Source: Acytostelium subglobosum LB1 (taxonomy: Eukaryota; Evosea; Eumycetozoa; Acytosteliales; Acytosteliaceae). Taken from it: 64,000 nucleotides of DNA. Position 1 is the stretch's first letter. Each line of letters opens with the position of its first letter. The translations under genes and the position numbers were made by a program. The notes below the pieces were generated by a model, which saw only the letters and a list, made by a program, of their open reading frames with translations, was not told the origin of the DNA and searched no databases. Of the stretch, positions 21,239-31,419 are shown piece by piece. The stretch covers positions 558,001-622,000 of the forward strand of contig NW_012236526.1 in NCBI RefSeq assembly GCF_000787575.1, given 5' to 3'.

Positions 21239-21808
21239 GTTATCTTTGTTTGTTCTTGTTGTCACAGATAATAAGCTATTATTAATTAATCAACAAGTTG
21301 ATCGAAGAGACACTTTTGAAGTTGTTGTGATGGGAAGGGGTTGTGTCATTGTGTTCCTCGACCTCTGGATCTGAATAGTTTCCGAGATAATCTTGTGGGA
21401 TCACACAACATTGTGAATATGATTGATTGATTGTTTGAATGATTGAGTAGATATATTCTTTGATACAGATAAGGTTGATATTTGTTAAAGTGGAACTACA
21501 ATTATAGAGTCGTGAGGTGACAGGTCCTTCAAAGTCAACACACACTTGACCACTTCACAATGAAAGGGTTCTTGAGTGCAATGTTTGCCATAAACAGTGT
21601 GTGTTGGTCATTTTGGTCTGCAAGATAGATAGTTTGACAATCTGCGATCTTCGTACAAATACATAATATATAGAGATAGATATACATATATAAATTAATA
21701 AAGAAACAAAGACAACATATATATATATATAAGGTGACCGACTCAACCCAATTGTTGTGTCATTCAATCAATCATTCAATCATTGAGGAACAATAACAAC
21801 AATATATA
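21239..21808. other. divergent spacer between Nudix and VPS50 genes
   Basis: AT-rich divergent upstream region with TATATA runs near 21717-21731, 80-90 nt before the VPS50 ATG. No gene is supported. Confidence 0.5.
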
Positions 21809-24800
21809 ATGAATAGAAGTACCAATAGCTTAAATAGTAGTAGCAATGGCACAATGAAACGTACAGAGAGTGATGTGGACCTATTCTCAATCACATCAAA
21901 CTTGAACACTCTTTCATCAGTGTCTCAGTTGTTGTCAGCCCGTAAGGGTAACAAACACTCCTACTTCAATGAGATTACGCCTGAGCAGGTATGTAGTCCA
22001 GTCCAGACATACACATCTGTATCTTCCATCAATCACTGACACACAATATGTATATATAGGTCGAGAAGATCAATCGAACGATAGACAGGATTGACCCTGA
22101 GTACTTTAAGGAGGACTTTAACATTGGATACCTATTGGATCAGGTCGACAAAGACTCAACCATTGACGGCATCGACCAGCTGTCTGTAAAGATATATGGC
22201 TTCTATGAAGCAATCGACTCCAAGTTCAATGGACTTATCATGAAGAGTTATAACAGTTTTGGTATGATTGATCATTGATTGATTGGTGCACCATAATCAT
22301 CATCAGCTGACACAAACAAACGATACAACCATACAGTTGAAGGCATGTCACAGGTATATGAGATCGAGAAGGACCTGGCACACTCGGCTGTCATGTGCAA
22401 GTCTGGCAAACACTACCTGAACGAGGTACAGAAGGACTTGACAGCATTTGGATTCATCTTGCTGCAGAAGTATCGTAAGAAGCAGATATATCAATACCTA
22501 CATCAAGAGATCGAGAAGATTAGAGACATCAACAATGCAACAAAGAAGGTCGATCGACTTCTAGAGATTCACGACTTCCCCAACGCCATCCTCTACAGCC
22601 AGACCTCAAACAAAACCATTCTCTCCTCTGCCCACTACACCTGTATATCAAACATCACTTCAAGCTTCCAGGTATGTCATCGTCGTCACATTTTGATTGA
22701 CGGCTCGATTGAATGACTGACACAGCTCCCTCACTCAGTCGAACCAAATGGGCATCATCGACAAGATTGACTCGACATTCACAGAGATATGTCACAACTT
22801 CAATGAGAACACGTTTGAGAAGATCATGCGTGGCTATCTCTATTTGCAACAGAAACAACATCTAAAGGATAGGGTACACCAGAACTTCATCCTAAACATC
22901 GAGGATCACACCAGGAAGATACTAAGGTCACACCTTTATAACAATTATACTCGACCCGAGGAGCTCAACTCGTAAGTCACATTGATTGATTGAAGTGACA
23001 CCATGTGTCCTCGTATCTCTAACCCTCTCCATTCATCCAGGATGAAGTTTGTAGATATATGTGGAGTGCTGAAGGAGGACCATTATGTGATATCATTGTT
23101 GGCCATTCTGGAGCATCTTTCAGACTTGATGTGCGCTCACTATCGAATGAGAATCACCATACTAAAGATGATCAAGTACGTTTGAAACATGGACAGCAGG
23201 GGCTCATCATCTGGACTAACATCATCAATCACTTCTGGAACAACATAGGAATGCAGAGGAGAATGAAGAGAAGGAGTTTTATATAGAGATATTGAAGCTA
23301 CTGAGTAATAACAAGAAGCAGATGTGGAACTCGATTCAGAACCAAGTGAAGCACTTGCTCAGTGCATGTAAGACTACATTCAAGGTATGTTTGTTCGATC
23401 AATCAATCGAGACAAGTCACAATCATACTCACACTCAACCAAACAGATTGAAGAGTTCATCAAGGTACTACAATCAATCAATCAGTTCATTGAAGTTGGA
23501 CATGAGTTCTCAAGCTCGACAGAGGAATCGAATATCCTGCGGACGGCAATGAAGGAGAAGTCGCTGGGCTACTTTGAGAACTTCCACAAGAACACAATCG
23601 AGAACCTCAAGGTCATGCTGGAGAATGAGATGTGGCAAAAGATATTGCTGCCAAACAACTATACTGTGTTGGACATTCAAGAGTTTGGCGCTGTTATCTC
23701 TGCATCCACTGTGCCAGGAGGCGCAAACTCCTCGGCCACATCGACAGCTACCTCCACACCCATGCTACTGCTCTCACCATACCTGGCCTTGAACGCTGCG
23801 GCAGACAAACACATCAGTTTGGAATTGGACGACCATCGCAGCGAATTCTTTGAGCAGTTCATCAAGGATGGCAACCCATTCCTCATCAAGGAGGGCAGGA
23901 AGACCCTGTCCGAGGCCGCTGGCGATCGTATATCAAGCAGCAGCAATGGTGGCAACGCACTCAATGGACACGGCGAGAGCAGCAGCGACTCGTCTTCGGG
24001 CAGCACCACAACTAGCTCGCCCAACATCTCGGCCATCACAGTCAACGTCATTCGTCTGATTGGAAAGTACTTGCAGATGATGAAGATCCTTCGCCAGCTC
24101 TCTTATCTCATCTTCACGGCCATCTCCCATCTTCTCGAATACTATGTATACACAGTGTTTGTATTCTTTGGCGAGTGCAACAATCCCAACCTCTTTGAGC
24201 AGGACACATTTGCCAATGTCAGTCCAGTGCTCAAGAAGACCATGCAGCGCTTGAAGCTCAAGTTTGTCGGACAGACACCTCCACAGACCTCGATGTTGAA
24301 CACCACCCATCTGTTCCAATCGAAGCTCTCATCTTCGCCAATATCACTTCGTGGCTCTTCCGATCACTCCAAGTCACCGCCTACACTCTCATCACTGGGT
24401 GCCACTGGCAGTTCAGGCAACAATGCAAGTGGCAACAGCATCACTGACGACTCAATCTCAATCCAATGGTCGATGCCCAAGCTATCACCAGAGATCGACC
24501 TTGCTCAACCTCGTTCACTCGAATGTCGTGTCGTTGGTCTAGAATCAATGATGTTCTTGGTTGAGGCAATCATGGAAGCACAGCCATTAGTATTGGTATG
24601 TTTAGTCATTATCCATCAATCAATCATTCTCTTGTAGACTAACATGTCCTTATCCAACATCAGAGTCTGGTACCAGCTGAGAAGGCAGAGTCTATACATC
24701 TATTCTATTCCGAGACAGTCAGTGTCATCAGTGCACTAAGGAATCTATGCTACAAGAACATTGCTATCAAGTCACTAAAGGTAACCTTCCAAGAGTGTCC

Positions 24801-25398
24801 ACGCTACAATTCCATGCATTCACTAACTCAATCAATCAATCAATCAACAAACTAGATGGACCCGAACAACTTGATCAATATTGTAGCCAATGATACACGT
24901 TGGGAACTCAAGGACGCACCACCCAATCCAAGCCCTTATGTCAATATGATATTCAAGCTACTGCACTTCTTCAATGGAATGTTGGACGAGGTGGAGAAGA
25001 AGAGTGGCGTGCTGACACAGAAGGTCAAGAATGTGCTGTGGGAGAACGCTGTGATCTATGTGATGGAGACATTGATCGACTCATACTCCAAGATCAAGAA
25101 GTGCAACAATCATGGTAGAACTCTGATGACGATGGATCTGAAGGAGCTTCAGTCCAGTCTGGAGATCGTGTCGGCCATCAAGCCAATCCCCCATCTACAA
25201 CACGTTGACAAGTATATCAAGGCGTACTTCCTGCCCGACAGCGACATCTTTAACCTGGCACGTGACTCTGAGTTCAGTGTACGACAGGTGATTGGAGTGG
25301 TCAACGTTGCCAATCATCTCAAGAAGCAACAGAAGCAGAAGCTGATATCCGACCTCGAGGAGCTTGAGAAGCAGAGGAAGTCTGACGCATTCAGATAG
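21809..25398 (+). CDS. vps50: VPS50/syndetin (CCDC132), EARP complex subunit
   Basis: Syndetin replaces VPS54 in the endosome-associated recycling (EARP) tethering complex with VPS51, VPS52 and VPS53 and promotes recycling to the plasma membrane. Nine exons join in frame: 21809-21988, 22060-22261, 22337-22671, 22739-22971, 23041-23175, 23249-23384, 23447-24595, 24664-24780 and 24856-25398, giving 1009 residues. The N-terminal helical region includes INRTIDRIDPEYF and LEIHDFPNAILYS. A middle segment reads FHKNTIENLKVMLENEMWQK with LDIQEFG soon after, as in the VPS54/CCDC132 family. The C-terminal block with NIAIKSLK and PSPYVNMIFKLL is typical of syndetin. A Ser/Gly/Asn-rich insertion (about 23930-24020) is dictyostelid-style low complexity. 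Most introns carry CTGAC or CTAAC. Confidence 0.87.
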
Positions 25399-25488
25399 TT
25401 ATCAAGTTAGTTGGATGGATGGATTACAACAAACAGGTTGTTAGTTTGTTGAATAGATAGAATAAATCTATTTATTGGCAACAATGAT

Positions 25489-27540
25489 ATGTCCATAGAT
25501 TGGAGCATGGCTTTGGAACCCATCAATCAATCCATCGCCTCGCTCACTCACATCCACTTCAAAGTGCCAACACTTTGTAACCAACACTACACAAAGTTAA
25601 AGATAGAGATAGAGATAAAGGGAATGGTATTGAGTATAGAGCTATACAGAGGAGTGTTCAGAAGTATATACCTACGTAATAAGGTATTCCAACATGTTGT
25701 TAATATACATAGACTGTTATGTGGAGGTCAAGACTCTTCTCAATCCCATTCTCAATCACATCAACAACGTCGTCGTAGAACATTACAATACAATCAGATT
25801 GATAGTGCACAATGGATGATACATAATGGATATATAGAACTACTCATTGATAAGATAATGAATACAAGACATCGTGTATACTTCTCAACAAACTCAATAA
25901 GATGGCTACTCAAGAATCATCATACTCTTTCGACAACAACACTCATTCAATCATTGTATCAATGTAATAGTTGGCTGTTTAGTACGCAACAGATTGATGT
26001 AGCAGAGAGTATATGTGCAGGTGGCTCACTAGAGCTACTGCGCTTCTTTGTCGAACAACATCGCTATCCGATCTCATCATCAAGTCTTGAAATGGCTGCA
26101 TCAAACGGTCATCTGAACATCATTCAACACCTAGTCAACCAACACACAACAGTTAGATGTACACCATACTGCTACGAAGCTGCTGCGGCACGCGGCCACC
26201 TGGACATCATCAAGCTGCTACACTCCAAAAGCAACATCAAGCCATCAACTCAATCATTGGATGTTGCCGCACAGAATGGTCATCTCGATGTGGTTCGCTA
26301 CCTCTTGCTTCACGCACATGTCACCCCAACATCACGTGCCACAGACTTGGCGGTTGCCAATGGTCATCTTGAAACGGCACGCTTCCTCCTGAACAATGTC
26401 AACCTGTTCTCAAGTATGCTGCCTGTATACGCTTGCCAGAGTGGCTCGATGGACTTGGTCAAAGACTGCAACAACCTGGGCAATCGAGTCAAGTTCACCA
26501 CTGCGTGCATGGATGTAGCACCCTCACTCGAGATCATTCGTTATCTACATCACAATCGCCCTGAAGGGTGCACCTTTGTTTGTTTCGACAATGCCGTCAG
26601 CAGGGCTGACATTGACAGTGTCGTCTTCCTCTTTGAGCGCTACGACAACCTGTTGACATTGCCACTGATCAACAAACTGCTCTTCCGTGCTGGCACTAAA
26701 GGTCTGGTCGACATCATGGCGTACATTCACCAAAAGGCAATAAGTAAGGGCGATCTCAATGGCATGGTCGTGCCATGGACATCCTTGTTGATGGAGAATC
26801 AATCGTTGGCAGTCATCGAGCTGCTGCACAACCTCTCGATCCCAGGCTGCAGGGACACTACAATGGCCGAGGCTGCACTACATGGCTCATTGGACATTGT
26901 CCAATTCTTGAATGAGAAACGAACAGAGAGCACAAACATCAGTGCGATTAACAACGCAGCCAAGAATGGCCATCTCCATATCGTCGATTACCTCCATCGC
27001 AATCGAACTGAACAATGTAGCGAGAGGGCATTGCACGACGCCGCTGCCAATGGTCACCTGCGCGTCGTTGAGTACCTTTTGGCCAACAACATGGTGCATC
27101 CCAATCAGAAATCATTAGAGGCTGCCATACGAGGAGGCGACATTGGCATTGTAGAAAAGATAATGGAACACAATCAGAACATTCGACTCACGATCAAGAT
27201 TGTCGAGAGCTGTCTGCTGCATGTACTGCAGCACGCAAATGTACCAATGTTCAAGTGGTTGCTGGATCGCACTGGTTTTGAGGTGTTGAACCAGCCCCTG
27301 TTCAATCAATTCATCGCGACGATATTGGAACTGGGATTGGAAGAAGAGACAATTCAATATCTCTACAAGTTCAATGAGCAGTTCCAAGACATTGACGTGG
27401 CCTCATTGGTGGTCTCTGAGCGAACATTCCTGTCCACAGTAGAGTACCTCTATCAACATTTCACAGTGACTACCTCTCGATCCAATCCAATTGAATCATT
27501 ACGCAATACACTAAAGAAGAGAGTGGGGCAATTTACATGA
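25489..27540 (+). CDS. ankyrin-repeat protein of the large dictyostelid family
   Basis: Single-exon gene of up to 683 codons. Residues from about 140 on are ankyrin-like repeats of about 30 residues, recognised by recurring NGHLDVVRYLL, RGHLDIIKLL, NGHLHIVDYLH and NGHLRVVEYLL motifs. The N-terminal motif RGVFRSIYLRNKVFQHVVNIHRLL matches the usual start of this family, whose members bind proteins of mostly unknown identity. The first 45 codons include intergenic-like INQSI sequence, so translation may really begin at the ATG at 25624. The gap to VPS50 is only 90 nt if the first ATG is used. Function cannot be predicted. Confidence 0.82.
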   Translation: MSIDWSMALEPINQSIASLTHIHFKVPTLCNQHYTKLKIEIEIKGMVLSIELYRGVFRSIYLRNKVFQHVVNIHRLLCGGQDSSQSHSQSHQQRRRRTLQYNQIDSAQWMIHNGYIELLIDKIMNTRHRVYFSTNSIRWLLKNHHTLSTTTLIQSLYQCNSWLFSTQQIDVAESICAGGSLELLRFFVEQHRYPISSSSLEMAASNGHLNIIQHLVNQHTTVRCTPYCYEAAAARGHLDIIKLLHSKSNIKPSTQSLDVAAQNGHLDVVRYLLLHAHVTPTSRATDLAVANGHLETARFLLNNVNLFSSMLPVYACQSGSMDLVKDCNNLGNRVKFTTACMDVAPSLEIIRYLHHNRPEGCTFVCFDNAVSRADIDSVVFLFERYDNLLTLPLINKLLFRAGTKGLVDIMAYIHQKAISKGDLNGMVVPWTSLLMENQSLAVIELLHNLSIPGCRDTTMAEAALHGSLDIVQFLNEKRTESTNISAINNAAKNGHLHIVDYLHRNRTEQCSERALHDAAANGHLRVVEYLLANNMVHPNQKSLEAAIRGGDIGIVEKIMEHNQNIRLTIKIVESCLLHVLQHANVPMFKWLLDRTGFEVLNQPLFNQFIATILELGLEEETIQYLYKFNEQFQDIDVASLVVSERTFLSTVEYLYQHFTVTTSRSNPIESLRNTLKKRVGQFT

Positions 27541-28251
27541 ATAATCATTGATTGATAGGTGACTTTATTATTAATTAGTGCACTGCTTGAGACAATGAGT
27601 CAAACGGTTTTGGCAAACTGGTGGTTTGATTATGCATTCTTTAAAAGCATTTTGGCAATCCTAATAAAAGAAATAATGTTAATATTATTAATAATTATTA
27701 TTATCCTTGGATTGATTGATTAATATACATACATCCAAACAAGAATTTGTTATTCCTACAACAAAGGTGGAACATAATCCAAGTACAACAAGTACAATGA
27801 ATATGAATTTAAAGGTATTCATGATTGTGATTAATTAATTAAAGATAGTTTGTTTGATATATTATTATTATCCTATTCCAAATGTATCCATTTATAATCA
27901 TTCTACGTCATGATAGTCAGATTGATTTCCAAATTGAATGGAATTGTTAATGATTTGCAAATCCAAGTTAGTTCAACCCCCAAGTGGTAAACAAAAGTTA
28001 TTAATTGAGGTGAAGTGAAGGATGAGTGAGAGACAGAGATAAGGAGAGAGAGAGAAGTAGGTCGTGTACATGAGTAAGTACTTGTTCATTTATTTATCAC
28101 TCTAACAAAAGAAATGGAATAAAATCGTTGACTTGTTGGGGTGTATATATTTTGTTGTTGTTGTTTGTAATATAGATATATAAATATATATAGTGTATTA
28201 TTTGTATGTATGTTTTTGTATCTCAAAGGATGATCAAAGAAAAGAGAGAGT
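27541..28251. other. convergent spacer between ankyrin and actobindin genes
   Basis: Strongly AT-rich 3' region of two convergent genes, with AATAAA-like sequences (for example near 27664), poly-T stretches and GATTGATT repeats. No gene is seen. Confidence 0.5.
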
Positions 28252-28719
28252 TTACTGTCCCTTGGCCTTGATGTCGCTCAAGAGGGAGGCTCTGTTGTTC
28301 TCCTTAATGTGGACACTTGCTATAATATTTAAAGGAATTGGAATAATAATTCATGTTAGTTATCCAGTCAATATAATCAATCATTGATCTGATTGGTTTT
28401 GGGATTACGTACAATCAATGACTGGGGCGGACTTGTCAACGGTCTCAGCGTGGGCGAGCTTGTGGTCGGCAGAGATCTCGTTGAGGAGGGCTCCGTGCTG
28501 GTTCTGCTTGATGGTGACGCCTGCTGTAGTGAGGTAAAAGAATGGGAAAAAGAAGAAAAGGAAGAGATATGTTTGAGTGAGTGATTGAGCGAGGATCTTC
28601 CCAACTATATTGATGACATGATGTGACTTACGCTCGACGAGTGGGGCGGACTTGTCAACGGTGTCGGTGTGCTTCAATGGGGCACCCTTCTGGACTTCGG
28701 CAAACAATTGAGTGGACAT
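28252..28719 (-). CDS. actobindin (two thymosin-beta/WH2-type actin-binding repeats)
   Basis: Actobindin binds G-actin and slows nucleation; Acanthamoeba actobindin has 88 residues. Exons 28632-28719, 28413-28520 or 28413-28523, and 28252-28319 give 87 or 88 residues depending on which of two adjacent AG acceptors is used; the acceptor at 28520 gives the RVTIK join, closest to Acanthamoeba. The two repeats each carry LKHTDTVDKSAP and LAHAETVDKSAP, the thymosin-beta-type signature, and each is followed by a leucine-rich amphipathic segment (ALLNEI, SLLSDI). No signal peptide or membrane segment is present, consistent with a cytosolic actin-buffering protein. D. discoideum has several actobindin genes; I cannot assign a particular orthologue. 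Confidence 0.88.
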
Positions 28720-29427
28720 TATGTTATATTAGGTTAAGTTATAAAGGTAAAGAGAGAATAAGAGTTATCTGTATCTGTATATTATTATTTGGTGTTTATC
28801 GAAATGGCTTGTTGAGCAGAGTTGAGTGCACTGGTTGGACTTGTCTAAGCCCCTAAAAAGGAGCACTCTCTCACTCTCCTCCGTTCACTTCAGCCAGTGG
28901 CAGTCTCTTAGACACCAAACAACAAGAGTTAAATTGAGCTAAGAGTCAACTTCAAATTAAATTTACAATTAAATGGTTTGATATTGTTGGGCTATGGGAT
29001 GTTCGATCCAAGATTGGATTAGAATAATCACACATCACAACAAAGATGGCCCCGCAACAGGTAGGTGATCCAAAGCACATTATCTGAACGCGTCACTCCG
29101 ATTAAAAATTATTATTTTTGGCTATGGGCGTGTTTGATTGGTTGGGCCACGCCTGATTTGTGTTTGATGGTGTTACCCAACAAATTCAATTCTGTGCGAG
29201 GTGGGGATTCAGTTTATATGAGCGAGGTCCATCCCACGCACAAGTGCACAATAAATAAAATGAGTGTTTGGCATCTCAAAAGAGACATTTTGACTCAAAG
29301 TCAACAAAACTGTATGTATATTTTGAGATATTGATTGATCAATTAATAAATAATTATGGTTTGGTCGTATAATAATACAAATGATTGTTATGGATATAGA
29401 TCTTGATGTAGATTATTGTGGTATTTA
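28720..29427. other. spacer with a possible orphan first exon
   Basis: Upstream region of actobindin and 3' side of the next minus-strand gene. It contains ATGGCCCCGCAACAG followed by GTAGGT at 29046-29066, which looks like a lone first coding exon on the plus strand. I found no matching downstream exon before the next gene begins. The rest has no supported feature. Confidence 0.4.
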
Positions 29428-30877
29428 TTATTTATTTAATTTATAATTTTGGAGTACATTGGACAAATATTTCTTAGATATCACCGACAGCGGTGTGTTG
29501 GCTTGGATGGAAGCGAACTCAGAGTCGTATATAGTGATGGTGGACTCTGCCAACTGGTTGTACCATGTCCTTGGAGATTGTTTTGAGGCATCGTTGGACT
29601 TGGCCCTCTTCAATGGTTGAATGGTTGGACGATCACCCTCTATGGTTGCACTGATCGCGTCTATGTTTGGTACCATTCCTCCCGACAGGTACGAGTCTAT
29701 CAACAATGATTGCATAAACTCTGGAGTGAAGCGATGATTGGATCCATCCACGATCTCTTTGACGACCTTGTGTCTATTCTCTAGGCCAAAGTTTGCTAGG
29801 CGATCCAACGACCCATACTTATGTAAGAATGCTCCAACGTGTAGAACCTGTGCATGGATATAGGAGGTAACAACTTTTCCAAACAAGTTGACATAGTTAT
29901 TACCAAATGGGATGGAGTAGGACAGGTATAGGTCCTCAGTGATTCTGTATTGATTGGTCTGTGCCATAAACACCAAGAAAGTGTATTGTTTCCACAACAC
30001 ATTGAGCTGTAACTGAAGGTTAGCGCAGTGTAACAATGAAATGGTAGAGTGACTGTGTATACTAACCTTCTGGACCTCTAGATTGGCGACACTGTAGGGT
30101 AGACCCTCAATCCTCTTCCTCAAATCTTGTGACTNNNNNNNNNNNNNNNNNNNNNNNNNNNNNNNNNNNNNNNNNNNNNNNNNNNNNNNNNNNNNNNNNN
30201 NNNNNNNNNNNNNNNNNNNNNNNNNNNNNNNNNNGCTCAAAAGTTGGAAGTTGTGCTATTTTGAGAACATTGTTGTTAGTCACTCAAACAAATACAATGT
30301 ACATCATGTACAATAGCAATGTATGTAACTTACAAGAAGTGATGCCCAGTTTGCTCATATACTCATTCCAATCTTTGTCAGGTATAGTTGCTGATCCTTG
30401 ACCCTTAAAGAGATCGATTAATGTGTCCGGTGATGGCTTTGGCATCATGTTTGCGCAAGCCATCGTAGCGAGTCTATAGGCTAGCTCAAGCATATCATTG
30501 TAGTACACTTCATCGCTTAGGAGCCTGGCCATTGTTGCTTGCAATGGCTCGTCATGCAACACATCCAACTCGCCTGTCAGTGGATCGCAAACCGGACACG
30601 CTTCTCTATCTAATCCTTGACTGTTACAAACGTGCTTCTTCTCACGTAAGTGTCGATTTAACTCCTTTGACGTCGTGAACTCTGCTTCACACCACGTGTG
30701 CAGACACTGATACTCCTTCGCCTGCCTATTGAAGTGCCCACAGGATAGACTGCAAGCAACAGCGTCGCATTTGGGATGACTCTTGTCCTCGTGATTAGAC
30801 AACGCACTGGCTGACGAGTATTTGAGTGGCGCTCCAATCCAGCCACCACAATGATGGTGGCGGCAAACGAACGCCAT
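29428..30877 (-). CDS. zinc-finger protein of unknown function, interrupted by an assembly gap
   Basis: The start is the ATG at 30877, just below a (GA)22 tract. The first exon (30334-30877) contains Cys/His pairs in C2H2-like spacing (CLHTWCEAEF...LNRHLREKKHVC, ACPVC). A second exon begins at 30255 and runs into the 100-N gap at 30135-30234. Beyond the gap, exons ending at 30067 and spanning 29428-30012 are joined by a 54-nt intron (30013-30066) that is itself in frame and contains CTAAC. The C-terminal part has AFLHKYGSLDRLANFGLENRHKVVKEI, a pattern I associate with transposase-like proteins (for example KDZ-type), but this is weak. It may be a domesticated transposon gene or a dictyostelid-specific regulator. 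Confidence 0.55.
30135..30234. other. assembly gap of 100 N
   Basis: A run of exactly 100 undetermined bases inside the zinc-finger gene; this length is a conventional scaffold-gap placeholder, so the true missing length is unknown. Confidence 0.97.
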
Positions 30878-30886
30878 ATATATATT

Positions 30887-30933
<47 letters not shown>

Positions 30934-31419
30934 ATCTCTATCTCTATCTATGAAGTTCAACAAAATTAATTGATCAAATGCACACCGGTGGGCTTTTGAT
31001 GAATTAAATTGGTCTTGGCGTAACGTTTCATGCCATGCCAAGTCAAGAGAGAAACATGCAAAATACAAAGGGTGGTCATTCAGTTCATCATCAAATTTGT
31101 TGGGATCACTATCCATCATCATAATTTATGTATTTGATTAAATGTGTGTATGTTGGTGTTGTACTTGTAATGGGTTGAACAACAACTACCTGAGGTATGG
31201 AAGTTGCCCTGATGAAGCAAGAGTAATACCAGGGTTACTCAGAGAGAGTGAGCGCGGATGGATGGAAGAGAGATAGAGACAGAGAAAGAGAATGTGTGTT
31301 TGTAGACAGACAATATAGCCATGTTTAATATGTTTGCCCATGATGTGGCGACTGCAAGTGCCAGTGCGCCAGCGTCCACACGCACCACACCAAGCACACG
31401 CACAACATCCTTATCTCCA
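30878..31419. other. spacer between zinc-finger and ANKZF1 genes
   Basis: Holds the CT/GA microsatellite and AT-rich 5' sequence of the zinc-finger gene, and the 3' side of ANKZF1. No further gene is supported. Confidence 0.5.
30888..30931. repeat. (CT/GA)22 microsatellite
   Basis: Uninterrupted CT dinucleotides on the plus strand, so GA on the strand of the adjacent gene, ending about 10 nt before that gene's ATG at 30877. It therefore lies in the 5' UTR or core promoter of the zinc-finger gene. Confidence 0.9.

Noticed and set aside
25489-25623. The first 45 codons of the ankyrin frame as certain coding sequence
   Set aside because: They contain intergenic-like TCAATCAA sequence, and the family usually starts at the segment that begins at 25624.
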